A stretch of DNA of 64,000 nt, taken from positions 62,001 through 126,000 of the forward strand of contig NZ_JANZNQ010000009.1 in assembly GCF_027257955.1 (NCBI RefSeq), read 5' to 3'. Positions 1 through 8,448 of the stretch are shown in pieces (position 1 is the first letter of the stretch; each line of letters opens with the position of its first letter). The notes below the pieces were generated by a model, which did not search any database, had not been told where the DNA came from, and was given only the letters and a program-made list of their open reading frames with translations. The position numbers were made by a program, and so were the translations under genes. The stretch is from Zhongshania aquatica. Its GTDB lineage: Bacteria > Pseudomonadota > Gammaproteobacteria > Pseudomonadales > Spongiibacteraceae.

Positions 1-138
1 TGGTGAAATTTGCACTGCGCTTATTTAGCGTAATATAGCGACTATCGTGATCCATTATGTTTTTGTCGAAGTAATGTAATAGATGTGATTCGATTTGTGA
101 TCATATATCCGGTAGTTGAGCGCAATTAAGAGGTCGTG

Positions 139-2292
139 ATGATAAAGAAGATGGTGTTTTTAAGCCTGATTGCGGCCGCCGTTGTTGCCTTTTTTGCGCT
201 GGGTTTTAACCAATACCTCAGCCTTGAAGGGGTTAAGCAGCTACAAATAGATTTAGCCTCTTGGAGGGCCGATCGTCCTTTGATATTGGCCCTTATTTTG
301 TTTGTGTCTTATGTTCTTATCACCGCCTTGTCGCTGCCCGGTGCGGCGGTAATGACATTGTTGGTTGGCGCTATATTTGGCTTGGGCTGGGGGCTATTAA
401 TAGCGTCATTCGCGTCTAGTATTGGCGCCACACTGGCGTTTCTAATGACCAGATATGTATTGAGAGACACAATACAGGCTCGCTTTGGTGAACGCTTAAA
501 GGCGATTAACGAGGGCGTTGCGCGTGAGGGCAGTTTTTATCTTTTCAGCTTAAGGCTGGTGCCGCTATTCCCGTTCTTTCTAATCAACATGTTGATGGCG
601 TTAACGCCGTTAAAACTTAGACAATTTTATTGGGTGAGCCAGCTTGGCATGTTGCCCGGTACGCTAGTCTATGTGAATGCGGGAAGTCAGCTTAGCGAAC
701 TAACAAGCCTGTCAGGAATACTCTCTCCGTCCCTGTTGTTTTCCTTTGTGTTACTGGGTGTATTCCCCTTGGTAGCAAAGAAAATTCTCGGGTGGTTGCG
801 TGCGAAGCAAGCAAGCGCGAGGTGGTCGCGCCCTAAGAAATTTGATCGCAATCTTATCGTAATTGGTGGCGGCGCCGCGGGTTTAGTCAGTGCTTATATA
901 GCTGCGGCGGTGAAAGCCAAAGTCACTTTAATTGAAGCACATAAAATGGGTGGCGATTGCCTCAACTATGGCTGTGTGCCCAGTAAGGCATTGATCAAAA
1001 CCGCAAAGATCGCGGCTCAACAACGACATGGTGAGCGCTACGGTTTAAGTGCTTCTGAGCCACGTATCGACTTTCGCCGTATTATGGCTCGTATCCAAGA
1101 TGTGATTGCTCGCATAGAGCCCCACGACAGCGTTGAGCGATATACTGAACTCGGTGTTGAGGTATTGCAGGGCTATGGTCGCTTGATAGATCCGTGGACG
1201 GTTGAGATCACCTTGAATAGCGGTGAGGTTCAAAAGCTAACGGGCCGGGCCATTGTGATTGCTGCTGGTGCTGAGCCAGCAGTGCCTCCACTACCAGGTC
1301 TCGAAGACGTTGGCTATCTCACCAGCGATACCTTGTGGTCGGCGCTCGCTGAGGAAGAGTCAGCTCCAAAACGGTTATTGGTTTTGGGTGGTGGACCTAT
1401 AGGGTGTGAGTTAGCGCAAAGCTTTGCCCGCCTTGGTTCGTCGGTAACTCAATTAGAGATGCTGCCTCGAATAATGATCCGCGAAGATGAGGACGTAGCA
1501 GCTGCGGTCGCTGAGTCACTTAGCAGCGATGGTGTGAACATCATCACGGGTATGCGCGCTATTCGATGCGAGCGCAATGGTCAGCAGAAGCGTATGGTTG
1601 TATGCGACGCCAACGATGTAGAGCAAATTATCGAGTTCGATACCTTATTGTGTGCGGTGGGACGTAAGCCGCGTAGCAAAGGTTATGGATTAGAGAATCT
1701 GGATATTGATACATCAAAGCTTGAAGGCAACGACTACTTAGAAACACGCTTCCCTCATATTTTGCTGGCGGGCGATGTGGTTGGCCCGTATCAGTTTACT
1801 CATGTTGCCGCGCATCAGGCTTGGTATGCAGCGGTAAATGGCTTGTTTGGCGATTTCAAAAAATTTAAAGTCGATTACTCGCTCATTCCGCGTGTAACCT
1901 ATGTAGACCCAGAAGTGGCGCGGGTCGGATTAAGTGAGGCGGAGGCCATCGAACAAGATATCGCCTTTGAAGTTACTCGCTACGGTATAGATGATCTTGA
2001 TCGCGCTATTTGCGATAGCCAAGCAGAAGGCTTTATCAAGGTGCTTACTGTGCCGAATAAAGACCGTATTTTGGGGGTCACCATTGTCGGCGCTCAAGCT
2101 GGGGAGTTACTCGCGGAATATGTATTGGCGATGAAGCATGGTTTAGGATTGAAGAAAATACTTGCTACCATTCACAGTTACCCCAGTATGGCGGAGGCAA
2201 ATAAATATGTTGCCGGTGAATGGCAGAAAGCACATACGCCCCAATGGGCCTTGCTATGGTTGACAAAATTTCATACATGGCGACGAGGATAG
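139..2292 (+). CDS. VTT/TVP38 membrane domain fused to dihydrolipoamide-dehydrogenase-like FAD oxidoreductase
   Basis: This is a two-part protein of 717 residues. The first ~235 residues are hydrophobic with several membrane segments and resemble the TVP38/TMEM64 (VTT, SNARE-associated) family. From residue ~238 it is a class-I pyridine nucleotide-disulfide oxidoreductase: FAD motif GGGAAG near 241, redox-active pair GGDCLNYGCVPSK near 274/279, NAD(P)H motif GGGPIGCE near 417, second FAD motif near 542 and a C-terminal HSYPSMAE carrying the His and Glu typical of Lpd-type enzymes. It has no N-terminal metal-binding domain and no C-terminal Cys pair, so it is not a true mercuric reductase. An AAGAGG site precedes both a GTG at 136 and the ATG at 139; the ATG is preferred on spacing. 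It leads a tight operon with a DUF547 protein and two glycosyltransferases. The substrate is unknown; a membrane-tethered redox function is inferred. Confidence 0.9.
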   Translation: MIKKMVFLSLIAAAVVAFFALGFNQYLSLEGVKQLQIDLASWRADRPLILALILFVSYVLITALSLPGAAVMTLLVGAIFGLGWGLLIASFASSIGATLAFLMTRYVLRDTIQARFGERLKAINEGVAREGSFYLFSLRLVPLFPFFLINMLMALTPLKLRQFYWVSQLGMLPGTLVYVNAGSQLSELTSLSGILSPSLLFSFVLLGVFPLVAKKILGWLRAKQASARWSRPKKFDRNLIVIGGGAAGLVSAYIAAAVKAKVTLIEAHKMGGDCLNYGCVPSKALIKTAKIAAQQRHGERYGLSASEPRIDFRRIMARIQDVIARIEPHDSVERYTELGVEVLQGYGRLIDPWTVEITLNSGEVQKLTGRAIVIAAGAEPAVPPLPGLEDVGYLTSDTLWSALAEEESAPKRLLVLGGGPIGCELAQSFARLGSSVTQLEMLPRIMIREDEDVAAAVAESLSSDGVNIITGMRAIRCERNGQQKRMVVCDANDVEQIIEFDTLLCAVGRKPRSKGYGLENLDIDTSKLEGNDYLETRFPHILLAGDVVGPYQFTHVAAHQAWYAAVNGLFGDFKKFKVDYSLIPRVTYVDPEVARVGLSEAEAIEQDIAFEVTRYGIDDLDRAICDSQAEGFIKVLTVPNKDRILGVTIVGAQAGELLAEYVLAMKHGLGLKKILATIHSYPSMAEANKYVAGEWQKAHTPQWALLWLTKFHTWRRG

Positions 2293-2299
2293 AATAAGA

Positions 2300-3157
2300 A
2301 TGTTAAACAGAATAAAAAATAATTTCTGCGGCGTAGTTGTCGGCGTATTTTTACTGTTTGCGGCGCTACCGTCCTTTGCACAGGGATTTTCTCATCAGTT
2401 ATGGGAACGATTACTGCAGCAACACGTTGTTATGATTAAAGACGGACAGGCTAGCCGTGTTGACTACGCGGCTATGAAAAATGATCGCAAAACTTTACAA
2501 GCCTACTTAACGGCCTTGTCGGCGGTACCTGTAGCGACTTTCGACTCCTGGAAAAAAGACGAACAGCTCGCATTTTTAATCAACGCCTATAATGCGTGGA
2601 CTATCGAGTTTGTGTTAACCGAATACCCTGATATTGATTCGATAAAAGACCTTGGTAGCCTATTTAGTTCACCGTGGAAAAAGGAGTTTATTTCCTTGCT
2701 TGGTGAAACCCGAAGTCTCGATAATATTGAACACGATCTTATTCGCGGATCGGGTCGCTATGATGAAGGCCGTATTCACTTTGCCGTTAACTGCGCCAGC
2801 ATTGGCTGCCCGGCATTACTCAATCACGCTTACACTGCGGCTAAACTAGATTCCCAGTTAGACCTAGTAACGCGGAACTTCTTAAGTGATCGCAGTCGTA
2901 ATTATTTTCTTAATGGTGAGTTGCATATTTCACCCATATTTAAATGGTACAAGGAAGATTTCGAGAAGGGCTGGGGCGGTATTCATTCAGTATCAGAATT
3001 CTTAACAAAGTATGTTGATGAATTAGGTTTGGAAGTGAGAGGAATAAGTATTGTCGTCAACGGTGTGCCTGTTACGACACGCCTAAAAAACGGTACGTTG
3101 GGCATCGCATACACCGATTATGATTGGCAGTTAAATGACCAGCGCAGCGAAGACTAA
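2300..3157 (+). CDS. DUF547 domain-containing exported protein
   Basis: The 285-residue product begins with a Sec signal peptide (hydrophobic stretch ending near FAQG, residues ~10-29) and is predicted to be periplasmic. The body matches the DUF547 family as I recognise it: an INAYNAWTIEFV stretch, then LDNIEHDLIR and an HFAVNCASIGCPAL segment holding conserved His and Cys residues. The biochemical function of DUF547 is not established. It starts 7 bp after the flavoprotein stop and overlaps the next gene by 23 bp, so translational coupling is likely. DUF547 genes often accompany the same flavoprotein and glycosyltransferase genes, which suggests a shared pathway, but that is inference. Confidence 0.85.
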   Translation: MLNRIKNNFCGVVVGVFLLFAALPSFAQGFSHQLWERLLQQHVVMIKDGQASRVDYAAMKNDRKTLQAYLTALSAVPVATFDSWKKDEQLAFLINAYNAWTIEFVLTEYPDIDSIKDLGSLFSSPWKKEFISLLGETRSLDNIEHDLIRGSGRYDEGRIHFAVNCASIGCPALLNHAYTAAKLDSQLDLVTRNFLSDRSRNYFLNGELHISPIFKWYKEDFEKGWGGIHSVSEFLTKYVDELGLEVRGISIVVNGVPVTTRLKNGTLGIAYTDYDWQLNDQRSED

Positions 3158-3836
3158 ACCCGCACTTTCGGTCGTTGTTCCGGTGCTGAATGAGGCTGCG
3201 GGTCTTGCCTCCAAAATTGAGAGTTTAGGCGCTCACTGCCAGAGCTCAATACATCATATTGACGTTTTATTTGTCGACGGTGGTAGCCACGATAATTCAG
3301 TCGCAATAATTACTGGGCACGGCTATTCCTGCATCAACTCTGACAAGGGCAGAGCGAAGCAGATGAATGCCGGTGCGGCACAAGCGAATGCAGATTACCT
3401 TTTATTTTTGCATGCTGACAGCGAGGTGCCGAATGGCGGATTAGATGAGGTAATAAATACCTTACATGATCACCAATGGGGTCGTTTTGATATTCGTGTT
3501 AGCGGTAAGGCGAAGATGTTTGCCGTTATTTCATTTTTTATAAATTGGCGCTCGCGTTTGACGGGTATTGCCACGGGCGATCAGGGCATCTTCGTGCGGA
3601 AATCCTTGTTTAATAAAATAGGTGGTTTTGCAGATCAGCCCTTGATGGAAGATATCGATTTATCTACCAAACTCGGCAAGGTATCGGCACCCAGATGTTT
3701 GCGTTCTAAGATAATAACGTCGGGGCGCCGTTGGCAGCAGAGAGGGATATGGAAAACGATCTTCCTAATGTGGCGGCTGCGTTTTATGTATTGGTTTGGT
3801 GTGTCTCCGCTCCGATTAGCTAAATATTATGAATAG
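3135..3836 (+). CDS. Family 2 glycosyltransferase, rSAM/selenodomain-associated transferase 2 type (TIGR04283-like)
   Basis: The 233-residue protein has a GT-A nucleotide-sugar-transferase fold signature: SVVVPVLNEA at the N-terminus, VDGGSHDNS near 47, the metal-binding-like LHADSE near 92 and GDQGIFVRK near 148. Length and motifs fit the TIGR04283 family, often annotated as arsenosugar-biosynthesis-associated glycosyltransferase because it co-occurs with the radical SAM protein ArsS. No arsS or arsM lies in this window, so that role is not shown here. The start overlaps the DUF547 stop and the end overlaps the next gene by 8 bp, so the genes look translationally coupled. Confidence 0.87.
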   Translation: MTSAAKTKPALSVVVPVLNEAAGLASKIESLGAHCQSSIHHIDVLFVDGGSHDNSVAIITGHGYSCINSDKGRAKQMNAGAAQANADYLLFLHADSEVPNGGLDEVINTLHDHQWGRFDIRVSGKAKMFAVISFFINWRSRLTGIATGDQGIFVRKSLFNKIGGFADQPLMEDIDLSTKLGKVSAPRCLRSKIITSGRRWQQRGIWKTIFLMWRLRFMYWFGVSPLRLAKYYE

Positions 3837-4521
3837 TTCGACTTCAGAATTTTCACCCCCGTCAACGTCGATATTGCGGATAGGTATACAAATTATTGCC
3901 AAGGCGCCCGCCGCAGGTTTAGCAAAAACCCGTTTAATTCCTGCATTGGGTGCTCATGGCGCCGCCGCGTTAGCCAAAAAAATGCTATTAAAAATACTGA
4001 GCGATTGTGCACTCCTTTGTACTAGTATTCGTCGCGATTTTGAATTTACTACTACCCTATGGATGACGCCGTCGCCAGAATCACCTCTTTGGCACAGTGT
4101 TGCAATTCCTGATGGCATAGCGAAATGCGCTCAGCTTGGCGAAGATTTGGGCGCGCGAATGGCGAATGCCGCTGCAACTCAGCTGCAATGTCAGGATGCC
4201 GTGATTATAGTGGGTAGTGATTGCCCAGAAATTAACTCATCGGTTTTAGTGTGGGCTGCCGAAATATTAAAAAAACATGACGCCTGCTTGGCGCCAAGTG
4301 CTGATGGTGGTTACGCGCTAATCGGATTGCGACGCCATGATGCGCGCGTGTTTGACGAAATTCCCTGGAGCACTCACATAGTCGCCGAACTAACTCGTCA
4401 GCGATTTGCAGAGTGTGGGTTTAGCTACGCAGAATATAGTACGGTTCATGATATAGATGAGGTGGAGGATCTTGCCTATCTCCCAGCAGATTGGCAGGAG
4501 TCCGTGCTGGCTTCTTTTTAA
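3829..4521 (+). CDS. DUF2064 glycosyltransferase, rSAM/selenodomain-associated transferase 1 type (TIGR04282-like)
   Basis: The 230-residue protein resembles the TIGR04282/DUF2064 family, nucleotidyl- or glycosyltransferases with a CofC/MobA-like Rossmann core. Visible signatures are QIIAKAPAAGLAKTRL near residue 20, IIVGSDCPEI near 125 and APSADGGYALIGL near 155. It overlaps the preceding family 2 glycosyltransferase; the two families are commonly adjacent and are named as a pair. The acceptor and donor are unknown. The sequence shows no signal peptide, so a cytoplasmic enzyme is expected. Confidence 0.87.
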   Translation: MNSSTSEFSPPSTSILRIGIQIIAKAPAAGLAKTRLIPALGAHGAAALAKKMLLKILSDCALLCTSIRRDFEFTTTLWMTPSPESPLWHSVAIPDGIAKCAQLGEDLGARMANAAATQLQCQDAVIIVGSDCPEINSSVLVWAAEILKKHDACLAPSADGGYALIGLRRHDARVFDEIPWSTHIVAELTRQRFAECGFSYAEYSTVHDIDEVEDLAYLPADWQESVLASF

Positions 4522-4549
4522 TACGTAAAACGATAATTTAGGAATAGCA

Positions 4550-5080
4550 ATGAATGCACAAGGGCGACTGATAGCTCGCTTTTTAGATAATCTTCCTCCC
4601 GGTAAATTGGAGTGGATCGGATTGCGTCCTGCGCGCAAGGAGCCCATGGTTTCGGTAGCGAAGACGATTGCAATTGCCGACCGCGGTTTGCAGGGAGATC
4701 GTCGTTTAGAGGGTAGCAAAGGTTCTGCGCGACAGGTGAGTATCATCAGTGTTGAATTCATTCGTGCCATTGCCGATAACCTCGGTATAGATAATATTCC
4801 CGCAAACATCTTGAGGCGTAACCTGCTGGTGTCGGGCGTTAATTTAAATGCCTTGCGTCATCAGTATTTTCAAATTGGCAGCGCGGTTTTTCAGGCGACA
4901 GCGCAATGTCATCCGTGCTCGCGTATGGAGGCTGCACTCGGTAAGGGCGGTCTTGTGGCAATGCTGGGCTACGGTGGTTTGTGTGCAAAGATAGTGGAGT
5001 CTGGCGAAATTAAATGCGGCGACGAACTGGTATATATGCCGCCTAATAGTTATCAAGAGCGTCAGTTAAGTCTGTATTAG
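4550..5080 (+). CDS. MOSC domain-containing protein
   Basis: The 176-residue protein is a stand-alone MOSC domain (molybdenum cofactor sulfurase C-terminal domain), a family that handles sulfur or binds molybdopterin. Key features are the GLQGDRR motif near residue 44, RQVSIIS near 62, RRNLLVSG near 88 and CHPCSRME near 122, which carries the conserved Cys. An AGGAA ribosome-binding site lies 5 bp before the ATG. It follows the glycosyltransferase by 28 bp and probably ends that operon. Its last 38 bp overlap the 3' end of the convergent esterase gene. Whether it serves this operon or general molybdoenzyme metabolism cannot be told from sequence. Confidence 0.88.
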   Translation: MNAQGRLIARFLDNLPPGKLEWIGLRPARKEPMVSVAKTIAIADRGLQGDRRLEGSKGSARQVSIISVEFIRAIADNLGIDNIPANILRRNLLVSGVNLNALRHQYFQIGSAVFQATAQCHPCSRMEAALGKGGLVAMLGYGGLCAKIVESGEIKCGDELVYMPPNSYQERQLSLY

Positions 5081-6092
5081 AACCCAGCTCTGCATCGTTG
5101 TTTGGCGTATTTTTATTTTTGATTTGCCGCGCAAAAAAAGCCCAAATTTCTTCTGGGCCATTTATCTCTATACTACTGGCACCCAAAATACGTGGTGGTC
5201 TAAATACTGGTTGCGGAATGGTATGGCCGCCGTCGGTAATGGTATATAGAATGACTTCAGGACGTTTATCGTCACGCCACCGGTAGTATTTAGTTGCGGT
5301 GGGATCATTCCTTTGAACGTTGGGGAAGTGCTTAATTTCACTAGGCGCGCCGTGGTATCCCGCTTTGTGGGCGAAGTACTCTGCACTCGCGACGGAGGAT
5401 AAAACCTGACCGCGATCGCCAAAGCCAAATAAGGTGACCTGGCCGCCGTAGTAAGGGTTTATTGGATCTTCAGTACCGTTCATGATTAATACCGGAACCG
5501 CCGCGCCGCTATCTGTGCAGGCTAGATTCTCTGGTGTCGGGAGGCTTGCGCTTATCGCCGCAATAGCTGCAACACTGTTGGGACTCTCCATAGCAAAACG
5601 AAATCCTAAATGGCCTCCGTTCGAATAACCTGCAATAAAGGTTTTGGCTGTGTCGCTTCCTAAGCGCTGATGAAATTCGCTAATGAGTGTGCTTATAAAT
5701 TTTATGTCGTTTATGTTTTCTTTACGTGCAGGGTAGCTCGCTGTAGCTCGACAATCATTCCAGTTGTTCTTGTAACCTGCGGGATACACGAGAATAAAGC
5801 TGTGCTCATCGGCAAGGCGTTCAAATTCATAAGCGGTGAACTTGCGAATGTCGTTTACTGATTGCAGCGAGCCATGCAATATAAAAACCAAGGCAGGATC
5901 ATCGCCAATATTGGCGGGCACATAAAATGTATAGTGTCGCTCTCTGCCGTCTATCGAAATACTGCCTTCGTGCAACTTGCTGCTTAAGTTTGGATGTGGC
6001 GGTGCAGGGCTATAGCCGTAGTAGCCATAGAGTGATCCGCCCACAATTGCGAGGCAAAGTATAGCCAATAAAATGTAGCGAGTTCTGCGCAC
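5043..6092 (-). CDS. Polyhydroxybutyrate-depolymerase-like alpha/beta hydrolase (LpqC type)
   Basis: The 349-residue protein begins with a hydrophobic signal or anchor segment (residues ~5-25) and is predicted to be exported. The catalytic triad is visible: nucleophile serine in AGYSNGGH (near 155), aspartate in NGTEDPINPY (near 215) and histidine in TDGGHTIP (near 297). The oxyanion region FILHGS lies near residue 70. This pattern matches the feruloyl-esterase/PHB-depolymerase-like (COG3509) family; the true substrate is uncertain. The start codon is GTG with only a weak upstream purine stretch. The 3' end overlaps the convergent MOSC gene by 38 bp, so the two transcripts are antisense to each other there. 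Confidence 0.87.
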   Translation of the reverse strand: MRRTRYILLAILCLAIVGGSLYGYYGYSPAPPHPNLSSKLHEGSISIDGRERHYTFYVPANIGDDPALVFILHGSLQSVNDIRKFTAYEFERLADEHSFILVYPAGYKNNWNDCRATASYPARKENINDIKFISTLISEFHQRLGSDTAKTFIAGYSNGGHLGFRFAMESPNSVAAIAAISASLPTPENLACTDSGAAVPVLIMNGTEDPINPYYGGQVTLFGFGDRGQVLSSVASAEYFAHKAGYHGAPSEIKHFPNVQRNDPTATKYYRWRDDKRPEVILYTITDGGHTIPQPVFRPPRILGASSIEINGPEEIWAFFARQIKNKNTPNNDAELGSNTDLTDALDNY

Positions 6093-6203
6093 AGGGTGCT
6101 TCTTTGTTGTTAGTGTATGAATTCAAATATCGTTATTATTGATGTGTTTCCGTATTCGAGTATACAGGTCTGTCGGCAAAATCGCGTCGGTCTGGGTATA
6201 TGC

Positions 6204-7406
6204 CTAATAATAATATTCCAAGCCTAGTTCAATATAGCTGTCTCTGCGTAATGAGTAGATAGGGTCTTGATTGCTTTCACTGTGAAAGTGGTAGGCCTCG
6301 ACAGTGATGCGGGTGCTGTCACCAAGCCGTGTACTGGCTTCGACGAAGGCATTCCGACTTTGCTGATCGTCTGCATCTTGGCTGTATCCGAAGAGCAATT
6401 CGCTGGATGCGATATCATTGAGGCTGAGGCGGGCACCAACAAATATGTCATTTTGAAAGGGCGCTGCGCTGAGTCTGGGTCTGGAGTCGTAGGAGTATTC
6501 AAGCAACAAGCCTAGGTCCCAATACAGGCTATTTATACCGGTTAGTGTGTATTCAAAGCCTGCTGTGGTCGCGGCGTAGTCCTCTGCTATTGAGTGACCA
6601 ATTCCGCGCCGGTATATGGCTTCTACCTTCCATAGCCAATCACCGCTCACATATTGTAGGTCCAGACCGCTCTGTTCTATGAGTGCGTAGTAGGGTGCCA
6701 AATAGGCATCCGTTGCCGTTATTTGGGGAATGTACAGCGGATCGCGAGAGGTGCCCTGAAACCATGACAGCCCCACGTTCCAGTCGCCAAGGTAGTGACT
6801 CCAGCGCAGCGCGTAGTCGATATGCTCGTCTTCCTTATCTGATTGGTACTGCTCTTTGTCGCTAAGCGTGATGGGTATTGAGCGCAGGCGGCCCTCTTCG
6901 CCGACAAAGTCGCGGCTGCGGAAGCCGGGTAAAACAAATACGTCGACTACGCCCCAATCCTGAATGCTGGCATAGTGAATCATCGGCTGGCCGAGCTTAT
7001 CCTCACCGTCGGGTGCTTCCACTGCGTCGGTTTGATTAATAATGTCTACCAGATGCTGTGATTCGGTGGCGCCCCAGAAAATAGTATTTATGCCGACACT
7101 GAGTTCCCAGTTGCTGCCAACGTGCTGCCAATATAGCTCTCGTATATCAGCGTGGCTGCGCTCGTCGTCTTGGCTGTCGTAGCGGAAGAAGGCCTTTATA
7201 TTGAAACTATCTTCACCGTCATTCCACTGCTGATACCACTCGGGGGCGAGAATGCCAGACAGAGTTTCGGAGCCCTGCGCGGGGTCGACGGCGGTGCTTG
7301 GAAAGGCCCGCGCTTGAACGCCGACATAACCAAGAAATTCCGCATGGCTTAGCGATGGAATGAGGCTTGCCAATAATGCGCCGGCACACAGTTTTACTTT
7401 TATCAT
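6204..7406 (-). CDS. Outer-membrane beta-barrel protein (DUF1302-like), partner of a LolA-like protein and an MMPL exporter
   Basis: The 400-residue product has a Sec signal peptide ending near SHAEF and alternating aromatic beta-strand segments throughout, finishing in LGLEYYY with the C-terminal aromatic residue typical of BAM-inserted barrels. It is probably an outer-membrane protein. It lies 11 bp downstream of a LolA-like gene on the same strand, and both are divergent from an MMPL exporter. Barrel, LolA-like carrier and RND pump together resemble an envelope lipid-export set. The cargo is unknown. The DUF1302-type assignment is by general resemblance and context, so it is less certain than the barrel call. 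Confidence 0.75.
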   Translation of the reverse strand: MIKVKLCAGALLASLIPSLSHAEFLGYVGVQARAFPSTAVDPAQGSETLSGILAPEWYQQWNDGEDSFNIKAFFRYDSQDDERSHADIRELYWQHVGSNWELSVGINTIFWGATESQHLVDIINQTDAVEAPDGEDKLGQPMIHYASIQDWGVVDVFVLPGFRSRDFVGEEGRLRSIPITLSDKEQYQSDKEDEHIDYALRWSHYLGDWNVGLSWFQGTSRDPLYIPQITATDAYLAPYYALIEQSGLDLQYVSGDWLWKVEAIYRRGIGHSIAEDYAATTAGFEYTLTGINSLYWDLGLLLEYSYDSRPRLSAAPFQNDIFVGARLSLNDIASSELLFGYSQDADDQQSRNAFVEASTRLGDSTRITVEAYHFHSESNQDPIYSLRRDSYIELGLEYYY

Positions 7407-7417
7407 CTTGGCCTACA

Positions 7418-8221
7418 TTACCGTGCGCGTTTGAGGCTGTTTTCAGTAAAGTCTTGTTCGTCTAAACCGCTGCGGAACTGGTAGTTACGCAGAAATACCT
7501 CGGTGCTTTTACCGTTGCGCTCATTCACCATGGTTTGCTTTGCTGGCCGCCAGAACTTGTCTAAGTGCAGTTGGTAGTCGCTCAGAGTTAAGGTCTTTAA
7601 CACGCTCTCTTTACGATCATAGAATTCAATTTTTAGAGCGCGATAGTGGACTTGATCTATCCAGACAATTTCGCGGCTATAGCCTGAGTATTTGTCGCGG
7701 GGAATGATTTCGACCACATAACATAATTCCCCGTTTACCTCTTCGTCACGCAGCCAGCGGTAGTCGTATTCCTCCACCTCAAAGGAACTAAGGTCTTCGT
7801 AAGAGAACTCGCTGCCCATAAACGGTCCAGATTTGTTTTTAGAGGCAATACGCTTAACACGCTTTAATGCGGGTAAATACAGCCATTGGTCGTCGTCGGC
7901 ATTGTTGTGGGTAAAACTCAGGAATGCGGTGCCTTTAACGTCATTTGGGCTGTCGAAGATGGTCATTGACTTGTCGCCATCATCTTGCACCTCTAAAGCG
8001 AGGACTCGCATTTCTCGGCGGGTTTCTCTACCGCCACGGGTGTGCAGAACCATTTCCATTTCGGCACTGCTGTCTACCCAGCCGCGATCTCGGCTTTTCA
8101 TTTCTGTCGCGATCGCTAATCCCTTTTCTTGCGCATTTTCGAGAGAGTCAGCGGTAGCTGCGTTTGCGGCACATAAAAATAGCAGGCACAGAATGCCGGT
8201 AGGGAGGAATTTGATACTCAC
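7418..8221 (-). CDS. Outer membrane lipoprotein-sorting (LolA-like) periplasmic protein
   Basis: The 267-residue protein has a signal peptide ending near ANAAT and a LolA/LolB-like fold family pattern (the outer membrane lipoprotein-sorting family of about 250 residues found beside MMPL pumps). Recognisable stretches are the DQWLYLPALKRVKRI segment and the following GPFMGSEFSYEDLS, both typical of that family, and VWIDQVHYRALKIEFYDR. It likely carries a hydrophobic cargo across the periplasm. The start is GTG, with a GGAG ribosome-binding site 8 bp upstream. It is cotranscribed with the downstream barrel gene and divergent from the MMPL pump at 8449. Confidence 0.85.
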   Translation of the reverse strand: MSIKFLPTGILCLLFLCAANAATADSLENAQEKGLAIATEMKSRDRGWVDSSAEMEMVLHTRGGRETRREMRVLALEVQDDGDKSMTIFDSPNDVKGTAFLSFTHNNADDDQWLYLPALKRVKRIASKNKSGPFMGSEFSYEDLSSFEVEEYDYRWLRDEEVNGELCYVVEIIPRDKYSGYSREIVWIDQVHYRALKIEFYDRKESVLKTLTLSDYQLHLDKFWRPAKQTMVNERNGKSTEVFLRNYQFRSGLDEQDFTENSLKRAR

Positions 8222-8448
8222 GTGGAAAGCTCCAGAGTGTTAATTATTACTTAATGTTAATGATTATTGTTTGTGGCTAATGAACTCAGCATAATCGTTC
8301 CACAAATAACACGTTCTTGTCTACACGTCCTGAATTAATCGATTTAGCTCGCTTCACTACAGTGCTTTAGGAGCGATGTCGGCTTGGTTTGCAAACGTGA
8401 TTTGTTTTTTTACTTGGAAAAATAATTATAAATCGGAGCTGTATACCC
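8222..8448. promoter_or_regulatory. Divergent promoter region between LolA-like/barrel operon and MMPL pump
   Basis: This AT-rich 227-bp stretch separates two divergently transcribed units that appear to belong to one export system. It must hold both promoters, but I cannot pick unambiguous -35/-10 pairs. A GGAG sequence about 10 bp before 8449 is the likely ribosome-binding site of the pump gene. Confidence 0.5.

Noticed and set aside
1-135. CRP or FNR site in TGTGATTCGATTTGTGATCA
   Set aside because: The two TGTGA copies are direct, not inverted, so they do not fit either palindrome.
139-2292. Mercuric reductase (merA)
   Set aside because: The protein has the flavoprotein core but no N-terminal metal-binding domain and no C-terminal Cys pair, and no mer genes are nearby.
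4390-4809. Minus-strand open frame of 139 codons
   Set aside because: It is antisense to the glycosyltransferase and MOSC genes, which have clear family motifs; it has no recognisable features of its own.
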